Positions 51,709 to 60,246 of a DNA stretch of 64,000 bases are shown piece by piece; the first letter of the stretch is position 1, and each line of letters starts with the position of its first letter. Source of the stretch: Leptospiraceae bacterium. Its GTDB lineage: Bacteria > Spirochaetota > Leptospiria > Leptospirales > Leptospiraceae. The stretch covers positions 372,001-436,000 of the forward strand of contig JACKPC010000005.1 in the NCBI GenBank assembly GCA_024233835.1. The letters are read 5' to 3'. The notes beneath the pieces were generated by a model, which was not told the origin of the DNA, made no database searches, and saw nothing but the letters and a program-made list of their open reading frames with translations. The position numbers and the translations under genes are program-made.

Positions 51709-52740
51709 CTAAATACTGTAGTTCTCAAAGTTTACAAATTCTTCCCGAACAGTAGTTCCGGGAGGAATTTCCGTTTCCGAGGATTGACGGTTTCCATTCT
51801 GGTTTTTCGGGAAACGCTCTTCCAGCATAGCGGCATATTCGTTTTTCAAACCTTCCAATGTAGAAAAGTCTGCCGACTCAATCAACCTGACAGTTGACTC
51901 TCTGGCCTTATCCTGGGCAAAAGCCCTGTAGGTTTTCAAGGTTTCACTGCGCATTTCTTCCAGAATTTTCTCAGACATACCAAGTTTTTCCTTCAACTCA
52001 GGAATCAACTTTTCCAGGTCATCATCCTCTTTAATCCCAAGGGCTGTGCAGAGCTTATTAAATTGTTCTTCTTTGGTCATAGACTCTAACTCCAAATCTT
52101 TTATAAAACTACGCCTTGCCCTTGGGTCGGCTCCGGAATACACCAGCGAGACCTCCGGGACTTCAACGATTTTCTTAACTATAAAACGAACAATTTCCCC
52201 ATCAATTTCCTCTCCGAGTCTATCCCAGAATTCCCAGCGTTTAAACTGGGGATGAGACATTTCAGCCTCAAAGAAAATACCCACTGAACAGGAATGAATG
52301 GCAGGCGGCTGGATTGTAAGACCCCTCGCAATCATAGGTGCTTTGACAGAATCAATTTTGAAATCCGCATCAATCCCGTCTTTAATAAAGTGTGCATTCA
52401 AAGCCACACCGACCCAGTTATCAACCGAGGTATAATGGTCTGTATAGATTGTTACATTTTTGAACTTATCCACAGACTTTTCCAAAAGACCTTTCTCTGT
52501 GAAGTCCAACCAGTGACCTTCAATCAAACTTGCCGTAAGCATTCGAAAGGGAACGATTATGGATTCTGCATTTTCATTTTTTGGAATGGCTTCCTGAAGG
52601 CGAACCTCCGAAGGATCATCTTCAACCGGTTCAGATTTTGTATACAGATTATTGGCTCGAAGCCGAACATATCCTCCCTGTGCTGAATTACTCTGCCAGG
52701 CAGTAAAGTTATCATTGATTTTGAAAAACTCTCGTTTCAT
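51709..52740 (-). CDS. prohead protease with scaffold-like tail (Mu gpI-like)
   Basis: 343 residues from ATG 52740. FRMLTASLIEGHWLDFTEKGLLEKSVDKFKNVTIYTDHYTSVDNWVGVALNAHF and APMIARGLTIQPPAIHSCSVGIFFEAEM followed by EVSLVYSGADPRA resemble phage prohead proteases, with His in YTDHYTS and Ser in HSCSVG. The C-terminal third is an acidic coiled coil that can be the scaffold. The ATG lies 9 nt after a predicted -10 with no ribosome site. Confidence 0.75.
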   Translation of the reverse strand: MKREFFKINDNFTAWQSNSAQGGYVRLRANNLYTKSEPVEDDPSEVRLQEAIPKNENAESIIVPFRMLTASLIEGHWLDFTEKGLLEKSVDKFKNVTIYTDHYTSVDNWVGVALNAHFIKDGIDADFKIDSVKAPMIARGLTIQPPAIHSCSVGIFFEAEMSHPQFKRWEFWDRLGEEIDGEIVRFIVKKIVEVPEVSLVYSGADPRARRSFIKDLELESMTKEEQFNKLCTALGIKEDDDLEKLIPELKEKLGMSEKILEEMRSETLKTYRAFAQDKARESTVRLIESADFSTLEGLKNEYAAMLEERFPKNQNGNRQSSETEIPPGTTVREEFVNFENYSI

Positions 52741-52749
52741 TATGGAATA

Positions 52750-52811
52750 GTGATAACATAACACAGAATATCCTGCAAGGTAGACCCTGCCGATGATTCC
52801 TGTTTTTCGTC
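52750..52811 (-). promoter_or_regulatory. late-promoter element b (protease/capsid unit)
   Basis: Conserved block 52775-52811 (minus GACGAAAAACAGGAATCATC then GGCAGGGTCTACC), TTGCAG, 17-bp spacer, TGT and -10 TATCAC (52750-52755). The stretch 52812-52988 upstream holds only short T- and G-rich sequence and no gene. Confidence 0.75.
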
Positions 52812-52988
52812 TTATTTTTTTTTATTATCTTTTTGTGGGGAACGGTTGCTACCGTTCCTTGTCTTACTATGTTTTAAAAGGTCTTTAAAATATACTAAAT
52901 TCTGCATATAAGGCGTTGCAGAGCGTTGCAGGAAGGCAAAGGGGTGTAATGAGTAGGGTAAGGCCAAAAATGCCTTTATTTTCGAGTT

Positions 52989-53630
52989 TTATACTTCTGT
53001 AAAATTCAGAACATTAAAATAGTTGAATGCTTCTTTTTTGTTTTTTGAATCTGATGTATTTTCTATAAACCGGTAAACGCTCTGAATGTCATACCTCATG
53101 AGCATTGTTTCATCTTTCTTGCAAAGTGAGAGAATCTCTGGTTTATTAAATATTTCAAAATGAACTTTCAATAGTATAAGAGATGGAATAATAGTATCCA
53201 TTAAAAAGTCTTCTCTTCTTATATCATCATCCATAAAAAAATAATCAGCTATCCATGACATTTGATTTAAGGAGGGAAGCTGTAAAACAAAAATATCAGA
53301 GTCGATAGATTCCCATAACTCGGATAGTTTTTTTTCACGACTCTTAATTTTGGATTCAAGGATTTTGTTAAATTCTTTTTTCTTATCTGTAATCGAAATA
53401 ATAATTTGATTATACTCTTTTTTTAAGTTAGCAAGCAAAATGGCTTTCTCAATTTTCTCTTTAGAAATTTCATGTTTTAGTTTCAAAACCTCTGCTGATA
53501 GTTTTTCATTCTCGTAACTGATTTTAGTAATTTCTGCATTCATTTTTTTTAACTCCCTTAGCCATCGATATCCAAAACCGAGGTTTATCAATATACTTAC
53601 TGTTAAACTGACAATAATTTCAGGACTCAT
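52989..53630 (-). CDS. membrane-anchored coiled-coil protein
   Basis: 213 residues. N-terminal helix (EIIVSLTVSILINLGFGYRWL) followed by a coiled coil (about residues 30-105) and a globular C-terminus (VLQLPSLNQMSWIADYFFMDDDIRREDFLMDTIIPSLILLKVHFE). The layout recalls phage spanin/exclusion proteins, but it lies between MuF and protease genes where Mu has none. Function unknown. Confidence 0.5.
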   Translation of the reverse strand: MSPEIIVSLTVSILINLGFGYRWLRELKKMNAEITKISYENEKLSAEVLKLKHEISKEKIEKAILLANLKKEYNQIIISITDKKKEFNKILESKIKSREKKLSELWESIDSDIFVLQLPSLNQMSWIADYFFMDDDIRREDFLMDTIIPSLILLKVHFEIFNKPEILSLCKKDETMLMRYDIQSVYRFIENTSDSKNKKEAFNYFNVLNFTEV

Positions 53631-53734
53631 TTTTCTGGTTTTGTCTTTGTATCTTTAGATGTGGATTGACCTGTTTTTTCAGTTTCTTTTATCTGTTTGA
53701 TTACAGGGTTTGATAAGTCTTCTTTTTTCTCCAT
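53627..53734 (-). CDS. possible 35-residue peptide
   Basis: MEKKEDLSNPVIKQIKETEKTGQSTSKDTKTKPEK, highly charged and disordered. It overlaps the next start (ATGA), implying coupling, but no clear ribosome site is seen. Tentative. Confidence 0.35.
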   Translation of the reverse strand: MEKKEDLSNPVIKQIKETEKTGQSTSKDTKTKPEK

Positions 53735-53764
53735 TCACACAGTATTTTTATAAATACTGGAAAG

Positions 53765-53947
53765 TCAAGAGCCTTCATCCTCTTTCGGTTCAAACTGAAT
53801 ACCGTTGTCACCCGGATAGGGAGACGTGTGGTCATTTTTACCTAATAATATTTCTGTAGGAATACCATCAAAGGCTTTACAATGAAATTTTGTAGAATCG
53901 TCATCGATAAAATGTTTACAATCATAACAGTAAGGGTCTATAATCAT
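53765..53947 (-). CDS. small cysteine-rich protein following MuF
   Basis: 60 residues: YCYDCKHFIDDDSTKFHCKAFDGIPTEILLGKNDHTSPYPGDNGIQFEP. The C-x-x-C...C pattern and PGDNGIQFEP tail are conserved, as I recall, in small genes next to phage minor head proteins with a metallopeptidase domain. It could be an immunity or inhibitor protein for that domain. Four bases separate it from the MuF stop. Confidence 0.6.
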   Translation of the reverse strand: MIIDPYCYDCKHFIDDDSTKFHCKAFDGIPTEILLGKNDHTSPYPGDNGIQFEPKEDEGS

Positions 53948-53950
53948 ATT

Positions 53951-55444
53951 CTATTTCTCCATGTATTTATTAAATTCTGTAATAAACTTCTTATCCAGTT
54001 TTTTTCCCTGCTCAATCAACACGAAAATTTCTGCTAACCTTTCTTTTCCATCAATAGTGCTATATATACTGGTATCAAACTCTTTTCCAACCAGATTTTC
54101 TTTTTCTTTCAGGGTTTTTCCTTTGCTGAGTTTTGAATACTTTCCTAAAGTCAATTTATGTCCAAACTCATGGTTTACAAGATCTTTAAAGTTTTCTGCG
54201 TTCCAAAAACGTTTAGAACCTTCCTTTAATATAGACTGATTTAACTTTTCAAGAGTGTCAAGTTTTTTAAAATCAAAATAGGAATAGTTAAGTCTCAATA
54301 CCGAACTACTTGATTGCATCATTGGTCTTTTTATCCTTTCAGATCCATCTTTCCTTTTCACTATGGTATCACAATTCATTGAAATGATTTCCTCATACGT
54401 CTTTCCATATTTTCCTCTTAAGCTTAGCAGTTGTTCATTTACTTCATTTGCCACGTAAAGAGGTAAGTCTTTATAACTCACTTTTTTAGCCAGTCCCTGA
54501 TTAATAGCGAATTGTTCAGCCTCTTCAATAGAATTGGCCTTTACAAAACTATCAAAGCTTGCGACGACTGTGGTTCGGCAGCGGGGATGATATGGTGGTA
54601 GTTTATTTCCTAAAAGCTCAAAGGCTTCATCGCCTGTCATGCGTTTCAAGTCCAGGGCCTCTGCCTGGGCTTCGGTCGGATTTTTTCTTTCCTGCCAGAA
54701 CCCCGCACGCGCCGGGTCATCCGAAACAAACTCTTTCACCCAGCTCACAGCCTTAGAAACCTCGATAGTCTTGCCGTGCATGGCAATGCAGATGTGACTT
54801 GTCTTCCTATCTATAACAGCCACAATTTCTAAGCGAGTTACACCCACAGCGGAAAAACGCTCTATACGCGAGAAGTTTCTCGACCGCAAAATATTATCAC
54901 GAACAATATAATCGAGCTTACCCCTGAGTTCTGAGTTCGGGTCAAGCTCGCCTTTGACCTTCCTGCCAAGTAACTTCTCTTCTAAAGCTTTAATTACCTC
55001 AGAAGTTTTCCCTGTTTTCAAAGCCTCATTGATTGTATCTTCAAATTGATTCTTGGCTAAAGAAAACTGACCTCCCACATCCGTTTTCAAAACATTCTGA
55101 AAGAAAGACGTAACATTTTTATTAAAATCAGCTCTAGGAACTGTCGTGTCCGAATTCGGATTATCATAGTTCTGTCCATCTTTCCAGGCGTTTTCAAGAG
55201 CATCCAGAAACTGTTTTTCAATTTTTCTCGGAAACGAAAGACCCAGCTCGGTTTCGATTTTATCCAGAACAAGCTTTGAAAAGTTTTCCTTTGAAATATC
55301 TAATTTAGAAATTTCAGAGAGAAGAGCATCTACAGCGGCTTCATACTCAGAAAAGAAATGCGAGGCAAAGTTGTCCTCTATAGCCTGGTAAATAGCCCTT
55401 TCGTTTTGTGGCCAGACAGAAAGATGAGAATGACTACGCGACAA
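53951..55444 (-). CDS. MuF-type head morphogenesis protein with C-terminal metallopeptidase domain
   Basis: 497 residues. Residues about 175-295 are the MuF domain (RNFSRIERFSAVGVTRLEIVAVIDRKTSHICIAMHGKTI...LPPYHPRCRTTVV). Residues about 305-497 add a second module: NSIEEAEQFAINQGLAKKVSYKDLPLYVANEVNEQL..., then HEFGH (425-429) and a downstream GKERLAEIFVLIEQG with a possible third ligand Glu. This is a zincin-like metallopeptidase. MuF-toxin fusions are known in temperate phages; the domain may be injected or self-processing. Confidence 0.8.
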   Translation of the reverse strand: MSRSHSHLSVWPQNERAIYQAIEDNFASHFFSEYEAAVDALLSEISKLDISKENFSKLVLDKIETELGLSFPRKIEKQFLDALENAWKDGQNYDNPNSDTTVPRADFNKNVTSFFQNVLKTDVGGQFSLAKNQFEDTINEALKTGKTSEVIKALEEKLLGRKVKGELDPNSELRGKLDYIVRDNILRSRNFSRIERFSAVGVTRLEIVAVIDRKTSHICIAMHGKTIEVSKAVSWVKEFVSDDPARAGFWQERKNPTEAQAEALDLKRMTGDEAFELLGNKLPPYHPRCRTTVVASFDSFVKANSIEEAEQFAINQGLAKKVSYKDLPLYVANEVNEQLLSLRGKYGKTYEEIISMNCDTIVKRKDGSERIKRPMMQSSSSVLRLNYSYFDFKKLDTLEKLNQSILKEGSKRFWNAENFKDLVNHEFGHKLTLGKYSKLSKGKTLKEKENLVGKEFDTSIYSTIDGKERLAEIFVLIEQGKKLDKKFITEFNKYMEK

Positions 55445-55452
55445 ATGCCGCG

Positions 55453-56688
55453 TTAAATCTTTTTTCCGGCTAACCCTGTGGCTTTCTCATACCCTAATTC
55501 ACGGGCAGCGGTATCTAAATCAATAATACCCGCATTCAATTTTAATAATACAGTTTCTACTTCCAGTTTCGTCGCTTCAATCTCCGCTTTCGGATCTAAA
55601 GCCCTGTCCGGGTTAAAACTCACAGTCACCCGTTTCAAATTAAAACCCTGAAAAAGCAAATGCTGGTAATAAATCTTTTCCAATACTCGTTTTACTAATC
55701 TTCTAATATTCGAAAGATTAGCCAGAAAAGCGTGATAGACTACACCGGCATAGGTTTCCGTAGTTGAATAGGTTCTACCCAAAAGGGAAGGGTCTATATC
55801 CAGACCGCTGGCAATTTGCTGTTCAACGAGCTGGAAAATATCCGTAGCTCCCTTTGCATCATTAGTAATGGTATGATGAGAAATATCTACATCATCATAG
55901 GCAACCGCGGCCCCGGAGGAAAAGTTTTTCCTAAAATTATCAGCAAAGTTTTGCAAGTCCCGTCTCAGGTAAGCCTGGAATTCTTCAGGAGCCATGTTCG
56001 ATTCATTGAAGGGTAATTTACGCTTTGCGAATACAAAACCCAGAAGTCCATACTTGCGAATAATGTTTTTCACATCATTCAAACTATCCTTCTGGAGAAA
56101 TGCGAGGTTCATAGCCGATAGAAAGGGAGGAATTCCATAGGGTGAATTTTCCTGCTGTAAAAGTGGAACATACATGTATTGGTTTGTATTCAAAGGAACA
56201 TTTCTTCCGTTCACCATCTGAAAGGGAAGAAAATTGGAACCATCAAAATGAAACCGGATAGATTTTACAGGAACCATTACCACCTTATCAATCCTGTCAA
56301 ATTTATTCGAGGGAACGAATTCACAGGAAATAGCTCCCTTAACCAGAATCTGCCGAAATAGAACATTAACCAGGCCATCCATACCGGCAGAGGGTTGAAA
56401 AATACTGGCTGCCATATTTTCAATGGACTCAGTAGCCTTTTCTTGCATTGAGTCTTTTAAACCATCAAACTCTACATAGTGCCCGGTGTTTCCGAGCTGA
56501 ACAGTTCGTTTTACTGTCTGTGAAAAATCCGGATTGGTCAAAACCAGCTCCTCTAAAAAGTCTAAAAATTCGTAAGGAATAAGCGGGTTAATCTCGCCTA
56601 CCGTGTAATTTTCAGAACTCTGATTTTCAACAGGGATAGACAATGTAGCTCGTTTCTTCATAAAGAATCTTTTAATATAATTAAACAT
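55453..56688 (-). CDS. DUF935 portal protein (Mu gp29-like)
   Basis: 411 residues. FLEELVLTNPDFSQTVKRTVQLGNTGHYVEF, MYVPLLQQENSPYGIPPFLSAMNLAFLQKDSLNDVKNIIRKYGLLGFVFAKRK, ASGLDIDPSLLGRTYSTTETYAGVVYHAFLANLSNIRRLVKRVLEKIY fit phage portals of this type. Forms the DNA entry ring of the head. Follows the terminase by 6 bases. Confidence 0.8.
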   Translation of the reverse strand: MFNYIKRFFMKKRATLSIPVENQSSENYTVGEINPLIPYEFLDFLEELVLTNPDFSQTVKRTVQLGNTGHYVEFDGLKDSMQEKATESIENMAASIFQPSAGMDGLVNVLFRQILVKGAISCEFVPSNKFDRIDKVVMVPVKSIRFHFDGSNFLPFQMVNGRNVPLNTNQYMYVPLLQQENSPYGIPPFLSAMNLAFLQKDSLNDVKNIIRKYGLLGFVFAKRKLPFNESNMAPEEFQAYLRRDLQNFADNFRKNFSSGAAVAYDDVDISHHTITNDAKGATDIFQLVEQQIASGLDIDPSLLGRTYSTTETYAGVVYHAFLANLSNIRRLVKRVLEKIYYQHLLFQGFNLKRVTVSFNPDRALDPKAEIEATKLEVETVLLKLNAGIIDLDTAARELGYEKATGLAGKKI

Positions 56689-56694
56689 GAATCC

Positions 56695-58299
56695 TCACAT
56701 CCAGACGGGCTCGATTCCACTCACCCGATTATTTTTAGAAAGTTTATACGCAACTACCATACTATTTAAAGCCATGCCGAAGTGATTCTGTGCTTTTCGT
56801 TTATATTGATATTCTAAAACCCCATTGGCTCTTTCTACAGGTTCCTTGGTCAGGTGTAAAAGATGAGTCCGAAACTGGCTATACCTCTCGGATAATTCGG
56901 CAGGAACATTTTTCATAGCAGGAAGCTCAATTTTAGCTTCTTTTAATAAATCACAGGTTTCATCCAGAGACTCTGTTCGGTTAATATTGACCTTTAAAAC
57001 CTCGTTTTCATCTTCCCCTTCTAACCCTGTTTTCAGTGTATCATTCTTAAAATATTGAATCCAAACGCGACCACGGAAAGAGCGGGCTATGTTTTTGCTT
57101 AAGGTTTTATAGGGCATGGCATCTACAACTCCTCCGAGTATTTTATGCTTATTAATTAAACGGATAATCCCGTTTTCGTTATCCGCATCAATTTCCTCTA
57201 CCCAGTGAACCCGCAAAGCCCCTTTGTAATAATGTCCAAAAACGATATGGCACTTATCTCCAACATCCATACCGAAGTAAGACGCGTTATATCTTTCTTC
57301 CATGCCAAAATCTCTTTCGGCTCTTTTGATTACTTCCAGTGTAATAGGAACCTGACCGGGTGTAGCAAATGGCATTCCCAGAACGGAAATAGAAAAGTTT
57401 TTTTTGGCTGTCGTTCCATCTAATTCGCTGTATTGTTTATATATCTGTTCGGGAGTCCTGAAACTACAGATTAACTGGGAGAGATGATAACCCCTGTGAA
57501 ACTTGGAGCGGTCTTTAAATTTCGGAATCCATCTTCCGTTCGCTACATCCAAACGTTTTCGGCATTTAATACATCCATAATACACAGAACCCCTGTGAAA
57601 CACGATGCACTCAGGAAAGGTTTCATCTATAAAATTATCAGTTCGGCATTTACTGCACTTGATTCCCCAGAATCTCTGATCCGATTTTTTAAAACTGGCA
57701 TCTATCCCAAATTCAGGTAGAGTTGGCTGGGATAATTCCGTAATCCAGCCAAACTGAGAGTGCAAAAGCCTGTCATCAGCGAATTTCAAATTTTCCTGAT
57801 TGGCTTCATCTACTTCATCCTTTACCAGGTGGTCAACCGTAATCGAACGCACATTCGTTGCAGACTCTACCCCTCCAAAATGAATATAAAAGTTTTTAAA
57901 TATTTTTAAACGCTTATTATCCGTATCATCCTCTTTTTTTAACGAGCTCAGATACTCTGATAAATTTACTGTAGGAGTAAATTTTGAATTTACAAAAATT
58001 TCAGAATGCGTATTTGTCGGGAAAAAATAGGCCGTTGCTATGCCCATTCTATCCCCTGCATAGAGACTGCGAGCAATCCCGTAGGTAGTTACACCAACCT
58101 GAACCCCTTTTCGGATGGTTAAGTGTGGATGTTGCCAGAACTCGTAAAGCTCTTTCAAAGGTTCGTGTTTATCAAAGCTAAATTCCTTCCACTTCCCGGA
58201 ATCGTAAACTTTGAAATTCTGATAAATCCAATCTAAAACCTCTAATTTACGAAAGCTTAAAGAACCGGCTTTCTGAAAATGTTCAAAAATCTCATCCAT
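56695..58299 (-). CDS. terminase large subunit (GpA/Mu gp28-like)
   Basis: 534 residues. N-terminal ATPase RKGVQVGVTTYGIARSLYAGDRMGIATAYFFPTNTHSE and VDHLVKDEVDEANQ (Walker B-like). A central zinc ribbon (CSKCRTDNFIDETFPECIVFHRGSVYYGCIKCRKRL) is typical of GpA terminases. Nuclease part YFGMDVGDKCHIVFGHYYKGALRVHWVEE with the RNase H-like Asp and a later GGVVDAMPY. Packages DNA into heads. Confidence 0.85.
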   Translation of the reverse strand: MDEIFEHFQKAGSLSFRKLEVLDWIYQNFKVYDSGKWKEFSFDKHEPLKELYEFWQHPHLTIRKGVQVGVTTYGIARSLYAGDRMGIATAYFFPTNTHSEIFVNSKFTPTVNLSEYLSSLKKEDDTDNKRLKIFKNFYIHFGGVESATNVRSITVDHLVKDEVDEANQENLKFADDRLLHSQFGWITELSQPTLPEFGIDASFKKSDQRFWGIKCSKCRTDNFIDETFPECIVFHRGSVYYGCIKCRKRLDVANGRWIPKFKDRSKFHRGYHLSQLICSFRTPEQIYKQYSELDGTTAKKNFSISVLGMPFATPGQVPITLEVIKRAERDFGMEERYNASYFGMDVGDKCHIVFGHYYKGALRVHWVEEIDADNENGIIRLINKHKILGGVVDAMPYKTLSKNIARSFRGRVWIQYFKNDTLKTGLEGEDENEVLKVNINRTESLDETCDLLKEAKIELPAMKNVPAELSERYSQFRTHLLHLTKEPVERANGVLEYQYKRKAQNHFGMALNSMVVAYKLSKNNRVSGIEPVWM

Positions 58300-58834
58300 T
58301 TTTACGCTTTGCCTTTTTTACCGTTTTAACCTTGTCCAGGGTTCGCATATACTCAAGAATGTCAGGCCAGTGCTTTTCAAATACAGGACCAATAACCGGA
58401 TGCTCTTTCAAGGCTGTAATTAATCTATCCACAGCTTCCTTGGCTTTTTGGGAGGCCATATCGATTCCGAGCATTTCATCCCGCTTGGTAATCACTTTTA
58501 AATAGGCATTAGCCACATCAGAAGAAGTTCCGGTTTTTGCCTTACGCAACTGCGAAATCAGATAATCCTCCATATCCATTAAATTTTCAATGGTTTTGGA
58601 TTGTCTTTCAGCTAAAGCTCTATCCGATAAAACGAGAGAACGTTTCCGAATTTCATCCCGTCGTTCTTCCCAGTCCTTCCCGTGTATGTTTTTTTCTACA
58701 CTCCAGGCTTTCAGGGTTTGAACATGAAGTTTAATCCCCTCTTTTAAAAGAGTTTTTCTGGTTAAACTTAAATTACCGCCGGTCTCGAAATATATATCAA
58801 AGGCGCGGTTCTTTTGTTCTTCTGAGTAAGCCAT
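58292..58834 (-). CDS. terminase small subunit-like protein (DUF3486/Mu gp27 position)
   Basis: 180 residues from ATG 58834. The first 60 residues form a helix-turn-helix (EEQKNRAFDIYFETGGNLSLTRKTLLKEGIKLHVQTLKAWSVEKNIHG), then a coiled coil. The start lies 7 nt after the predicted -10 of element a and has no ribosome site. First gene of the late region. Confidence 0.75.
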   Translation of the reverse strand: MAYSEEQKNRAFDIYFETGGNLSLTRKTLLKEGIKLHVQTLKAWSVEKNIHGKDWEERRDEIRKRSLVLSDRALAERQSKTIENLMDMEDYLISQLRKAKTGTSSDVANAYLKVITKRDEMLGIDMASQKAKEAVDRLITALKEHPVIGPVFEKHWPDILEYMRTLDKVKTVKKAKRKNG

Positions 58835-58841
58835 ACATAGG

Positions 58842-58904
58842 AGCATGGCATAAAACAGGAATCAGTGCAAGGTTGACCCTGCCGATGATTCCCGTTTTTC
58901 GTTC
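58842..58904 (-). promoter_or_regulatory. late-promoter element a (terminase/head unit)
   Basis: Conserved block 58867-58904 (minus GAACGAAAAACGGGAATCAT then CGGCAGGGTCAACC), TTGCAC, 17-bp spacer, TGC and -10 CATGCT (58842-58847). Confidence 0.75.
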
Positions 58905-58908
58905 TATT

Positions 58909-59202
58909 TTATTCGAAATATAAGGCGGGTTTATAATTTAGAGAAAGGTAATGTTTTAAGTCTTTAGAGGAAAACCTGTATTTATGCGGTGAGACTCTTA
59001 TAGAAGCAATTCGTCTTTCAATTCTATAATTCCGCAGGGTTCTTTCCGCAACTCCCAGAAGTCTGGCCGCCTCTTTTGGATTCAGGTCAAATTCTGTGGG
59101 GTCGATTTCTTTTTTAGGTTTTTGTTTTTCCGGGTCTCTTTCCATTCCAGGGAAAAGCCATAAAACTTGAGCCGAATCATCTTTCTTTCGTTTTGTTTGC
59201 AT
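58909..59202 (-). CDS. small HTH regulator, candidate late activator
   Basis: 97 residues. FDLNPKEAARLLGVAERTLRNYRIERRIASIRVSPHKYRFSSKDLKHYL is a MerR/excisionase-like (HTH_17) winged helix-turn-helix. The basic N-terminus may also bind DNA. The gene has its own strong promoter right after the early-operon terminator, and its stop lies 4 bp from late element a. That is the place of a middle or late regulator (Mor/C in Mu), though it is not of the Mor family. Its promoter would give a leaderless mRNA. Confidence 0.7.
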   Translation of the reverse strand: MQTKRKKDDSAQVLWLFPGMERDPEKQKPKKEIDPTEFDLNPKEAARLLGVAERTLRNYRIERRIASIRVSPHKYRFSSKDLKHYLSLNYKPALYFE

Positions 59203-59211
59203 AGCGTGCCA

Positions 59212-59239
59212 ATTATATATATTTTAGACTTCCATGCAA
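59212..59239 (-). promoter_or_regulatory. promoter of the HTH regulator gene
   Basis: TTGCAT (59234-59239), 16-bp spacer, TATAAT (59212-59217), 9 nt before the ATG at 59202, with no ribosome site. Lacks the upstream late element. Confidence 0.7.
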
Positions 59240-59241
59240 GC

Positions 59242-59270
59242 AAAAAAAAAGCCCGCAAAACTTTGCGAGC
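59242..59270 (-). terminator. rho-independent terminator of the early operon
   Basis: Minus strand: stem GCTCGCAAA-GT-TTTGCGGGC (one G-T pair) followed by nine T residues, 35 bp after the MuB-like stop. Confidence 0.85.
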
Positions 59271-59304
59271 TAAAAAAAATAATGGAGGGATAGAATGTAT
59301 AGAA

Positions 59305-60246
59305 CTATTCTTCGCCGTTCATAACCTCATTGGCCTTCTCGGCTGCAAACTTACGAATCATATCTGCTTCAGGAGTTGCCGTTTCTCCTTTAATCGCTCT
59401 ACCAATGGTTGATTTATCAAAGTTTCGTCCGGTAGCTGCAAAAATCATATTAGCCAATTGCGAATAACTTAATTTTGTTTTCTTAAATAAAATACTCAAA
59501 TCACCGGCCACGTAGCGACTCAAAGCCTCATCGGCTTTCAAGCCTGTTTTAGAAAGAGCTTGAATCGCTGAGCAGGTAACTTTAATTTCCAGGGGAATCA
59601 AACCACAAACATTAGCAAACTGGTCAAAGCTTTGCTTTTTCTGAAAGCTAATATTATGAATCTGTAAGAAAAGGTGAAGCTCATCCTTGGTAATGGCTTT
59701 CATATTATACAGAGTCACCCTATTTTTTAACTCAGGAGGAGAGACAAGACTTCGTAAAACCGGTTTTCCGAATAGGGTTATGGCAAATAAAAATTCCCTT
59801 CTTACATCACCTCCCAGTTCATGCAGCTTCTTAATACCATAAAGGGCATCCATTCCCAGTTCCTGAGCCTCATCAATGGAAAGAATCACCTTTCTATGGG
59901 TTTCTGCGAGCCCACGTTTTAGTTGTTCAGCTTTAGAAATCACATCACGTTTGGGACGTTCATTCATGATTTTATCTATCATGAGAGACATGATAGCCGA
60001 AGTGCAATCTTTCTGCCTTACAAGTCCTGCCTCCGGTTCAATCACGATAAAGCCCGATGCATCTTCCTTGTAACGTCCGAGAGTTACACGTTTAATGGTA
60101 GTTTTTCCCATACCCGGCTCACCTGTGACAACCAGTATAGAACGTTTATTTACTGCAAAGCTTACTTTTCTGTATACATCCACAAAGCTTGCAGTAGGAA
60201 CAATACCCATTTCCAATAATTGCTGATTAGCTTCTTGCCGTTTCAT
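59305..60246 (-). CDS. MuB-like AAA+ ATPase
   Basis: 313 residues from ATG 60246 with AGGAG upstream. Walker A VVTGEPGMGKTTIKR (residues 40-53), Walker B KVILSIDEAQELGMDALYGIKKLHELGG, sensor-like FAITLFGKPVL. The C-terminal RQ-type region LSYSQLANMIFAATGRNFDKSTIGRAIKGETATPEADMIRKFA is a helix-turn-helix. Selects target DNA and activates the transposase. Overlaps the MuA-like gene by 20 bases. Confidence 0.85.
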   Translation of the reverse strand: MKRQEANQQLLEMGIVPTASFVDVYRKVSFAVNKRSILVVTGEPGMGKTTIKRVTLGRYKEDASGFIVIEPEAGLVRQKDCTSAIMSLMIDKIMNERPKRDVISKAEQLKRGLAETHRKVILSIDEAQELGMDALYGIKKLHELGGDVRREFLFAITLFGKPVLRSLVSPPELKNRVTLYNMKAITKDELHLFLQIHNISFQKKQSFDQFANVCGLIPLEIKVTCSAIQALSKTGLKADEALSRYVAGDLSILFKKTKLSYSQLANMIFAATGRNFDKSTIGRAIKGETATPEADMIRKFAAEKANEVMNGEE

